64,000 nt of DNA. Origin: Sordariomycetes sp. S80-01Y (Eukaryota > Ascomycota > Sordariomycetes). Location: NCBI GenBank assembly GCA_037042185.1, contig JAXQJY010000023.1, positions 186,001 to 250,000 on the forward strand, read 5' to 3'. This document shows, in pieces, positions 41,882 through 50,676 of this stretch; within the stretch, counting starts at the first letter, position 1; every line of letters begins with the position of its first letter. The notes under the pieces were generated by a model that saw only the letters and a program-made list of their open reading frames with translations, searched no databases and was not told where the DNA came from. The translations under genes and the position numbers were made by a program.

Positions 41882-42274
41882 ATGTGCATCCGCATCTTCA
41901 AGAAGCTCTGCTGCTGCTGCTGCCGTTGCTGCGGCTGCTGCACCGACGACAAGAAGCAAAAGAACCTCGAGAAGAAGCATGCCTACCACGGCGGGCCCCG
42001 TCCCGTCGCGGCCAACGACTACTACCGGCGCCAGGGCTACAAGTACAACTACGGCTCCGCCCCCTACAAGGCCTCCCACAAGAAGGGCAAGAAGGCCAAG
42101 TACAACGGCAAAAACAAGCACTACAAGCACTGGGGCGACATCGACCCCGTGGTTGACGACAGCAGCGGCGGCAGTTGCTGGGACTGTACCGGAGGAGGCG
42201 ACGGCGGCGGAGGTGACGGAGGGGGTGGTGGTGGTGATGGCGGAGGTGGAGGCGGCGGCGGCGGCGGTGAGTAA
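41882..42274 (+). CDS. Small Cys-cluster protein with Gly/Asp tail, 130 aa (member 3)
   Basis: It begins MCIRIFKKLCCCCCRCC, with further Cys up to residue 20: a dense cluster typical of multiple S-palmitoylation (as in CYSTM-like proteins) but with Lys/Arg interspersed. A basic, Tyr/His/Lys-rich middle follows (about 25-85), then DIDPVVDDSSGG, a SCWDC box, and a tail of Gly with regularly spaced Asp ending GGGE. The box and tail parallel member 2. The codons for the last residues and the stop (GGT GAG TAA) form a perfect splice-donor-like GTGAGTAA, so a downstream exon is possible: an acceptor at 42327 would continue in an open frame to 42660. I prefer the unspliced form because member 2 ends the same way without a donor. 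Confidence 0.7.
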   Translation: MCIRIFKKLCCCCCRCCGCCTDDKKQKNLEKKHAYHGGPRPVAANDYYRRQGYKYNYGSAPYKASHKKGKKAKYNGKNKHYKHWGDIDPVVDDSSGGSCWDCTGGGDGGGGDGGGGGGDGGGGGGGGGGE

Positions 42275-42606
42275 AGCAATCCCTACTCCTGAAGAACACA
42301 TGCTGATTCTTCCCAGTTTAAACACCAGTGACAATTTTGAACTATCTTCTTTGTTTGTTTCCTATAGAGCCAGCGTTTATGATCAGAATGATATCTTTTA
42401 TGAAGGCATTGAAGCTTCAATCGCACAGTGTTGAGCCCCTGAAGACAACATTACCACCGTCAGACGCCCTCATCAGCCACCACCTCCTCCCCCATCACTT
42501 CCAGATACAATCATCGGGCCGTAGTCTTCCCTCGGATATTCTCGTGTTATCTCGCACTCGACATTTCTCGTTCGGCCCGGCCCACTCCAGTATTAAGCAC
42601 AAACCC
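42275..42606. other. 3' flank between member 3 and the FMN oxidase gene
   Basis: These 332 bp contain an AT-rich stretch and an open plus-strand frame (42328-42660) that could serve as a second exon of member 3 if the GTGAGT at its stop is used. Otherwise nothing is seen. Confidence 0.35.
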
Positions 42607-43954
42607 TTACAGCCTGCTCTTCTCCGAGATAAGCGTGTAGCTCTTCGGCAGCGTATCTAGCAAATCCTTGTTAATCTCACCAACGCTTGTCAATCCAGCG
42701 ACATTCATCAGAATGTCGAGATCGGCCAGCAGCCCCCGCAGCACGTGTCTGACTCCGTGCTCTCCCATGATGCTCAACCCCCAGATCCACAGGCGCCCGA
42801 TGAACACAAATTTCGCACCTAGCGCCAGCGCCTTCACGATATCTGCCGCCCCTCTGACTCCACTGTCGAAAGTGACAACCAACCTGTCGCCTACGGCATC
42901 GGCGATCTTCTCCAGCGCGTCGAGGCTGGCGATGGCACCGTCGACCTGTCGACCGGCGTGGTTACTCACCACGATGCCCTCGAATCCCAAGTCCGCTGCT
43001 TTCTGGGCGTCGTCCACGCGCTGGATGCCCTTGATGAGGAAGGGCTTACCGCCGCTGATTTTCTGCCATTGCTCGCGAGCCCACACTGCTTTGTCCCAGG
43101 ACCATGCGCGGCCATGCCAGACGGAGTCGATCCACATAGCAGCGGCCTCTTTGGGCTGCTTCTCAGCATCGATATCCCGTTCCCTGAGTCTCTTTTGGAA
43201 GACTGGATCCGTGAGGCCTAGATCTGCACCGATGCCGCGGTAGAAGGCGTAGTTGGACGTTGCGATGTCGTCGTGACGCCAGCCGAGCTGCCATGTATCT
43301 GTCGTTAACATGCAGGCCGTATACCCAGAATCGTGGGCTCTTTGAAGCAGGGAGATGGTCAACTCATCGTCGTGGGGCATGTAGAGCTGGAAGAACCGAG
43401 GTGCTTCGGGGACCTTCTCTGGTCGTGACGCCCGTCCGACGTCGTTGGCCCGGGCGACGTCTTCGATCGGACGCGACCCTGCTGTGGAGAGGGAGTATGG
43501 TACGCCCAGCTCCCCCGCTGCTTTTGCAACAGGGGCCTCGCCGTCAGGATGGTAAATCTTGTTGATTCCGATGGGAGCTATGCCGAACGGAGCAGAGACC
43601 TCTTGACCAAACAAAGTCGTCCTGGTGGAGCGTTCATTGGTGTCGACGAGCTGACGGGGGACGATCTTGTGGCGGAAGAAGGCTTGACGGTTGGCGAGAT
43701 GAGTGTGAGAGAGTCCCGCGTTGGATGAGGCGTAGAACCAGCCATTTTGGGTGAGCTTCTCCTTGGCTAGACGCTCGAGTTCATCTGGATCTACAAACAA
43801 TCAGTCTTCCATTGATTTCCGAACGGGCTGTGACCTTACGAGTATTGAACGGCGGAACCTGGCCGTCGTTGAGCTTCCAGAAGTTTTCTCGTTGGTAAAG
43901 GCCCCACGACGGGGTGTCTCGCTTCTTGATGTGAGGTGAATTGGGGTCTGACAT
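42607..43954 (-). CDS. FMN-dependent 2-hydroxyacid oxidase/dehydrogenase (lactate 2-monooxygenase-like)
   Basis: A flavoenzyme of the lactate oxidase/glycolate oxidase superfamily that oxidises an L-2-hydroxyacid; the substrate is unknown. Exons 43954-43840 and 43790-42607 (49-nt intron) give 432 aa. After WGLYQREN and GWFYASSNAGLSHTH comes the TIM barrel: FGIAPIGINKIYHPDGE, YSLSTAGSRPIE, FQLYMPHDDE, TTDTWQLGWRHDD, FLIKGIQ (FMN/active-site Lys), the active-site box SNHAGRQVDGA with catalytic His and Arg, then DSGVRGAADIVKAL and FIGR. GWFYASSNAG and the RHDD segment are closer to the lactate 2-monooxygenase branch than to cytochrome b2. No heme domain or obvious mitochondrial presequence, so probably cytosolic. 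Confidence 0.92.
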
Positions 43955-44610
43955 GATGAGCTTCCTGAAACGTAGAAGCAGTTGTGAAGACTAGAATCTT
44001 TGATGTGTCGTGAATCTGCTGTAATAAAGGAATTGTCCGTGGTGAAAGACCCGTATATCAGTGCTAGTCGTGACGTAACCCGCTCGGATCAAAGGAGCCG
44101 AAGTATCGTGATGATGTGACGCCAGGGACTTGACAAATTGTCCACCTAGAAAGGTTTGGCTAACAAGCCGAGTTATGTCATCTCAATACAGAGCTCTTTG
44201 TGTCAGGGGTGACACTTGTACAACCCCCTTGCGACCGGAGCCGGACGCGTCTCCTGAACGCGCCCAAAGGTGTTCTGTGGCAACGATGGACCGACGCCGG
44301 CTTGCGCTCTAGACTCATGTTGACATATAGTCCTCAAATTCCAGCAGCGTCTTAGCTTCTTGGGCACTGGCCCATCTTGCGGTCCATGTGTTTATATCTT
44401 AGCGATGCCCCAAAGAGAGAGGTTGCAATCTGAGGACCATCCTACCCGCAGGCTCGGCTCATGGTGGGTCCTCAATCCCGGGGCTTCCCCCGCGCCGTCC
44501 GGAGCCGACATCTTGAATTCCAATCCTCTTCCGCTTCATTCTGCTTGCAGACTCCGGCAGAGCCCTTGCGTGTCTTCAGGAACCGGCACAAGGCGCCAAA
44601 GACGACTGTC
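43955..44610. other. Divergent promoter region
   Basis: These 656 bp lie between the FMN oxidase (-) and the alpha/beta hydrolase (+). The hydrolase frame is open back to an ATG at 44461, but that extension is Arg/Pro/Ser-rich and leader-like. Confidence 0.45.
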
Positions 44611-45838
44611 ATGTGGTCGACCCTTTCCATGAGCAGGCCGCTGGTTGGTGGCATCATTGCCGCGACAGCTTGTCTGTCGGCAACCCTTTACATCCAGTCG
44701 GCCACTGAATACAAAGACGGAACCAAAGGCACGGCTATCGCAAGATCAAGGCTCTGCTCGACGTCTTCAACGGTGTCTGAATTGCCGTCCGAGGAAAATC
44801 CATATCCACCAGATATCTTCCCCGGAGGCCGGGACGTGGACACCCCGCATGGCACTATCAAAGTCTTCGAATGGGGACCGGACTCTGGCGAGAAGGTACT
44901 TCTAATGCACGGCATTGGAACACCCTGCGTTGCGCTGGGGGATATGGCGAAACGTCTTGTTGCGAAAGGGTACAGAGTCATGCTCTTCGGTGAGTCCCGT
45001 CTCTGAGTTGCCGTGATGTGGTACTAATCTAAACGCGCAAGACTTCTTTGGCAGAGGGTACTCAGACGCGCCGACGGATCTCCCCTACGATGATCGTCTC
45101 TACGCATCCCAAATTCTGTGCGTTTTGGCCTCTTCACCCTTGGCATGGACGGGGCACGGAGCATTCCACATCATAGGATACTCCCTCGGCGGAGCAATAG
45201 CCGCGGCTTTTACTGCCTACTTCCCGCATCTGCTCCTCTCATCCACCTTGGTCTGCCCCGGTGGTCTGATAAGAACGAGCCATCTCAGCCTCAAGTCGCG
45301 ATTGATGTACTCAGAGGGCATACTTCCAGATTGGTTGCTCAAGCGCATCGTCAAACGAAGGCTGCAGCCACAGAACGGACCCAGCGCGGACGTACCAGTC
45401 GACGACGACGCTGCCGACATAGACTTTGATCAAGTGCCCCTGTCAAGGGAACGCAGCAGCCCCAAGGTAAAGGATGCTATGAGGTGGCAGCTCAGAGACA
45501 ACGATGGCCTGGTGGGTGCGTATATAAGCACGATCCGCAAGGCGCCAATCTATGGACAGCATGAAGGGCTGTGGCGAAAGTTGAGTGAGAAACTGGCAGA
45601 GAGGAGAGTGTCTAAGGGGGCAGTTCCTGGGATGCCTTCCGGGCGGATATGCTTGATCCTGGCCGAGAGGGATCCGGTGGCTGTGCCGAGTGAGTGGGAG
45701 GAAGACGCAAAGAGTGTTCTGGGAGAGGGGGCCTTCGATTTCCATGTTGTGAAGGGCGGCCATGAAATTGCCATTTCGAAGGGTGAGGTCGTCGCAGACT
45801 TGGCGGTTCAGTCGTGGGAGCGCAATAGACTAAAGTAG
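44611..45838 (+). CDS. Membrane-anchored alpha/beta-hydrolase
   Basis: Exons 44611-44989 and 45042-45838 (52-nt intron with TACTAATC branch site) encode 391 aa. An N-terminal hydrophobic segment (about 11-30, LVGGIIAATACLSATLYIQ) is a likely signal anchor. The hydrolase core starts with VLLMHGIGTP (oxyanion region), then DFFGRGYSDAP across the junction, the nucleophile elbow GYSLGG, a lid region rich in basic residues, the acid in ILAERDPV and the catalytic His in KGGHEIAI. All three triad residues are present. It is probably a lipase/esterase-like enzyme on an internal membrane; the substrate is unknown. MWSTLSMSRP is the first ATG that gives a credible N-terminus. Confidence 0.88.
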
Positions 45839-45993
45839 AGGACTGGGTTACACAATATATTAGATGAGTGTGTGATGAGAAAATCAGTCTAGAACGCCAT
45901 GAATGCCCAATGTGAGGTAGCCCGTGCTCTACTCATGCTCATGTCTCATATCTCATCCGCGCCATGCAGAACGCCCATGGCTGTAAGGTGGTT

Positions 45994-47013
45994 TTACTTG
46001 TCCAGTCCACGAGCCTTGACATATCGGTTAATCTGTTCCCTTGTCAACTTTTCGTTGTACTGCTCATAACACTCGTAAAACGAGATGATCTCCTGTGTGG
46101 CGTCAACCATGGCTGGTACGTCGACGTTGCTGTCTGCGAGCCAAGCGGCGAACTGCTGGACGCGCCACACCCTGAGGTCTTGTGGCTTCTTCTTGGCTGC
46201 TGGATCCTGCGACCCGGGGGTTTCTGAGCCGGGAGTCAGTTGAGCACCTCGGCTTTGGGCTTGACTGAGAGCTGCTTGAGCCGCAGCGAGGCCAGCCGCT
46301 GCCGCCGACCCTGATGTTCCCTGCCCAGCAATAGCCCCGTTCGGCCGTAAGACCAGCGCCAGGAGGATAGCGGCCAGCCCAATTATATGCGGTGCACACG
46401 TCAATGGTAGATCTGTCATGAACGTGTCATTAATCACCGACTTAGCCAGCGTAGCATCCTCCTCTGTCATTGGCACTTCCGTCCTCAACGACAGCAGCGT
46501 CCGGTACGGCTGGTGAACAAGCAGCTGTGAGCTCATCTCGCTGATAAGGAAGAACTCGCACTCGCCGATCTTGGAGGTATCGAGGCTTATGAACTCCGAC
46601 CACAGAGTGCGCGCTTCCGTAACAATGAGCCTAATATGCTGCGGCGCCTCCTCCATCTTGCAGGCGAGGTAGACGGCCGTGGTTATAACGAGATAGGGGT
46701 TCGTTCGACGGATCTCAACCCGTGAGTAGAAGCGTTTGAGGTAGACCTGGGCGGTGGCCATGCATTGTTGTCGGACCTGGATCCGTTTGCTCAGACGAAC
46801 CATCTCTGGGCTTCAGTTAGCTACGAGATGCCCGCAGAGAGAAGATGGCTTACGCTGGTTGAAGTAGATGGACAAATGCCGCCATTGGGGTAGCGGGAAC
46901 ATGCGAACAAGCTCCGTATTATCCTCTTCGAGCTTCAGGCGCATCGAGGCCAGCTGGTCCTTGCTAAACAGCCAGTGCCGACGCTGCGTGGATTCCCAGT
47001 AATTGGCCGACAT
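45994..47013 (-). CDS. SSN8: Cyclin C, Mediator CDK8-module subunit (Ssn8/Srb11)
   Basis: The cyclin partner of CDK8/Ssn3 in the Mediator kinase module, which modulates RNA polymerase II transcription. Exons 47013-46854 and 46805-45994 (48-nt intron) encode 323 aa. It starts with the highly conserved MSANYWESTQRRHWLF. Cyclin box 1 includes MATAQVYLKRFYSR, RRTNPYLVITTAVYLACKMEE and IGECEFFLISEM. Cyclin box 2 carries a fungal-type Ala/Gln/Gly-rich insertion (about 205-250) before the last helices (WLADSNVDVPAMVDATQEIISFY). The frame is open 86 codons further upstream to ATG 47271, but family members start at MSANYW. It is divergent from SAL1 with a 531-bp shared promoter. Confidence 0.95.
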
Positions 47014-47544
47014 GACGGAGCCTGACGCAGCCGTCACCGGTGCCGTAGCGTAGGGTCGCTGTGACTGCTCAGAACCGCAATCATTGACGCAGGTTTGTGC
47101 TCTCGAAATGGTCGAAAGATGCTGCGAGGAGATGGGCGCTCCAGGACGGTTCGGGGAAATGATAGGCGAGGCTGCCCTGGGCGAGTGGTTGAATGCGGGG
47201 CGATAAGCGTCAGGCAGATGACTTATCGGTTGGTTGTGATTGCTCGGGCTCGTCGGGCGCACTGACGGCATGCCAAGGGGCTGGAGAGCAGTTTGCAGCA
47301 GGACGAAACCCCGAGTTGGCGAGCGACGACATCATCTCACAGCCAAGACATCCGCGCAGCAGCTCCTCCAGGTCGAGCCTCGCCCTTCCTCCCTTGATTC
47401 TCCCGCCTGCAGCGTCTCTCAATTGCACGATGCTGCCCCAATAGCAACGCGCCTCATCGATCAACACCTTCCCTCTTCGCATCGAAACAGACCTCCGAAG
47501 CTCACGACGAGCGGGCGACTCCCTCGACGAGACATGCCGCCGCT
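47014..47544. promoter_or_regulatory. Bidirectional promoter between SSN8 and SAL1
   Basis: These 531 bp separate the two divergent start codons. The half nearest SSN8 is an open in-frame leader of 86 codons; the half nearest SAL1 is pyrimidine-rich and carries a 4-codon uORF (47534-47548). No TATA box was seen. Confidence 0.5.
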
Positions 47545-47548
47545 ATGA
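47534..47548 (+). promoter_or_regulatory. Minimal uORF (MPPL*) overlapping the SAL1 start codon
   Basis: An ATG at 47534 reads Met-Pro-Pro-Leu and stops at TGA 47546-47548. The stop overlaps the SAL1 ATG (47545) in an ATGA arrangement. This is the classic geometry for termination-reinitiation, so SAL1 translation may depend on it or on leaky scanning. Confidence 0.45.
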
Positions 47549-49780
47549 GCCCGTCCAAGCTGGTCGCCGAGGTGGAGCATGGCCTCGAGGAGTCCCAGAA
47601 TCAGCGCGATGCGCGGGTCGAGCATCTTTGGGCCAAGCTCGACCCGGGCAAGACCGGCGAGCTGGACTTCAAGGCCCTGCAAAAAGGCTTCCGCAAGATC
47701 GACCACCGTGGGTGGCCCGTTTCTCATATGTGTGGGAGGCATGCTGACAATCTGCAGCTTTGAAGAATGCGGACGATATGCTCAATCGGATCGTACGCGA
47801 AATAGACACGAGCAAGGATGGCAAGATTCAATACGACGGTACGCTCTGTGCATGGCTCGAAGGGACCAAGTTAACACGTGCAATAGAGTTCAGGGCATTT
47901 GTCCAGCGAGCCGACCGAAAGCTGTTTGAGCTCTTCCACAACGTCGACAAGAATGGCGATGGCAAAGTAGACTTAAAAGAGCTCCAGATAGCGTTTCGCA
48001 CTGCGGGCCTGACGGTGAGCAACGCCAGGCTCGCCGAGTTCTTCAACGATATGGACTGCAACAACGACGGATATGTCACATTTGGCGAATGGCGGTACGT
48101 TCTCCTTTTCTTTCTACAGCCGCTGTCTATTGGCATGAGTCCTCGTCGTGGGATTTGATCGGCTGCCCGACGTCAGATGGAGGGGACGTCATGTGCCGAG
48201 GATCTCACGCAGGAGCGTGACAGCTGTTGGGCATAGCCCGGAGATTGACTCCGGCCCGTCAAATCCTCACCGAAGACAATAGTGCACGATAAGAATGCAG
48301 CTGACAGCTCAACCAGGGACTTTTTGCTTTTTATGCCTGGTCGTGACCACGACTCCCAGCTGAGGGCGGTGCTGTCATATTATGACGCCGCAGCTCATGT
48401 CACCCCTGAGGGAGATACATTAGTGAGCGAGGAAACATTGGAAGGCCTAGGTACGGCAAAATCCTCCCGCTCTCTTGTCCACTCTCTCTTCGGCTCTCTT
48501 CTCAGAGTCGCCACTCCGTGGGTTGCGCCTTCGGAGCCCTCTCCGCCTCAAGCAGCAGCACCGGCGGCGGATGGCTTGTCCAGAGCGAACGATGCTATGG
48601 GCTTGATAGGGTCAACGGCGGGTGTTGCTCCTCATTCTGAGCCGGCGCTGCCGCGGGATGATGATGCGGTGGCACACGTCGAGATGGACGTCGGCGATGG
48701 CGCCCAACAACAAATTTCCTCTACCGCATCGGCTGTCCAGCCTCAGAAGAAGTTCAGACTGACAGACTTTATCCCTGATCCAGGTTACTTCCTTGCGGGT
48801 GCCATTGCCGGCGGTGTCTCGCGGACAGCGACCGCCCCCCTTGACCGATTAAAGGTCTATTTGCTTGTCAATACGAGTGACAAGACAGCAGCCGATGCCG
48901 CTGATGCAGCGAAGAAAGGGCGCGTCGCCTCGGCAGTCAAGCATGCAGCGCGGCCATTCAGGGATGCTATTCGTGATATCTTCAGGTCGGGTGGTTTCGC
49001 AGGGTTCTTTGCTGGTAAGCACCTTCACATCGGGCTCGAGGCTCAAGACTGACTTTGGCAGGCAACGGTCTCAACGTAGCCAAGATCATGCCCGAGACGG
49101 CCATCAAATTTGGCTCGTACGAAGCGGCAAAGCGTGCATTTGCCAACTTTGAAGGACACGGCGACTCAAGGAAAATCAGCTCCGTGTCAAAATTCACGGC
49201 TGGTGGAGTCGCCGGTATGGTGGCACAGTTCTGCGTGTATCCCTTGGATACCCTGAAATTCCGCCTCCAGTGCGAGACCGTCGAGGGCGGCTTGAAAGGT
49301 AGCGCGCTTGTGCGTCAAACGGCCATCAAGATGTACGCGGATGGCGGCCTGCGCGCCTGCTACCGCGGAGTAACAATGGGCCTGATCGGCATGTTCCCAT
49401 ACAGCGCCATCGACATGGGCATGTTTGAACTGCTCAAGAAGTCATACCGCACCTACTACGCCCGGTACCACAACATCCACGAAGACGATGCCAATCCTGG
49501 CAACGTCGTCACAGGAATGATCGGAGCGTCTTCCGGGGCGTTTGGGGCGTCCGTTGTGTATCCTCTCAATGTGGTGAGAACCCGGCTTCAAACTCAAGGG
49601 ACGGCAATGCACCCTCCTACATACACGGGTATCTGGGACGTCACTCAGAAGACGATACAGCGCGAAGGATACCGTGGGCTGTACAAGGGACTTACGCCCA
49701 ATCTGTTGAAAGTGGCTCCGGCGTTGAGCATAACATGGGTTGTATATGAGAACTCGAAGAGGCTCCTCAACTTGCATTGA
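47545..49780 (+). CDS. SAL1: Calcium-regulated mitochondrial ATP-Mg/Pi carrier (SCaMC/Sal1)
   Basis: An inner-mitochondrial-membrane exchanger of ATP-Mg for phosphate, gated by cytosolic calcium through N-terminal EF-hands. Five exons: 47545-47707, 47758-47838, 47887-48094, 48317-49014 and 49062-49780, giving 622 aa. EF-hand loops include DTSKDGKIQYDEF, DKNGDGKVDLKEL and DCNNDGYVTFGEW; a first, degenerate one is DPGKTGELDF. A long Ala/Pro/Ser-rich linker (about 195-295) precedes three carrier repeats with signatures PLDRLK, PLDTLKFRLQ and PLNVVRTRLQ. Intron 3 is 222 nt, much longer than the others (47-50 nt). A 4-codon uORF overlaps the start. Family assignment is secure; the yeast symbol is used. 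Confidence 0.94.
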
Positions 49781-50676
49781 GGGGATTGGAGGATATAGAG
49801 GAGGATATACCATTCATGCGCCTGAGCATCAAAGCATTGGAAAGGCTGGCGATTGTGATGTGAGCACTTTAACAAGGAGGTTTTCTTTGTACCACATCAG
49901 AGCTACTTGGTAGCAGTGGACGAGCCGCAAGCTACGTCGCGTGATCCAACCTCGTAGAGTATGAGGATAAGGAATTTCAAAAGCACATCTACCCCAGGAC
50001 GCTTCATCGTCTCTCAGCCCTATGATAAGGAATCAGTGTATCATTCGTGGATCAGCCAATCCTTTCATTCGATGCATCAACAGCTGCTTACGACGCCATG
50101 CCGGGTACACTGGCCGGGCACCTTTGTGGCGTAGAGTGACTGTCCGTTTTGGGCCAGTTCCGAATCTCGCACGAGACGGCTGACGAAGCTGTGCTGCAAC
50201 CTGCCCGGGGTTCCCCTCAGTCAACGGCGCGACACTGTTGTACAGACTGGGCCGAAGTGGGAGCAACTAACGGCCGCTGGCTCGGAGTTCGCAGTCGATA
50301 TGCATGGAGGTAAGGTAGGGTGGTGAGATTGGGTGCGGGGGCCGGTTAGATCGACCGGCCTTGCTTATCGATGCTTCGGTGAGGCGACTTCCTCTTCCTC
50401 GTCTTCTCATTATCTTCATTTCCATCAATTCATTCGGCTTTCAATCCTTAGGCACTTGTGGCTGAATCCGCACGTCGACAGTGTTGTTGAAGCTGCGCTC
50501 ACCCGACACAAGCCAGTAGAGAGAGAGAACCCTCCACACGCACCACTCCTCGCATATCGTATAAGTCACCGCATAACATCTTGGGTCCCCCCAACCGCCT
50601 GGTGCCACGAGGCTCCACGCACCGTCGCACGAAGCAGTCAATAGGCCACGCAGCAGCATACATCACCAGCCGCAAA
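49781..50676. other. Intergenic / promoter of the SG-repeat membrane protein
   Basis: These 896 bp lie between tandem plus-strand genes. Only short, domainless ORFs occur. The frame of the next gene is open back to 50581 without an ATG that looks native. Confidence 0.45.
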
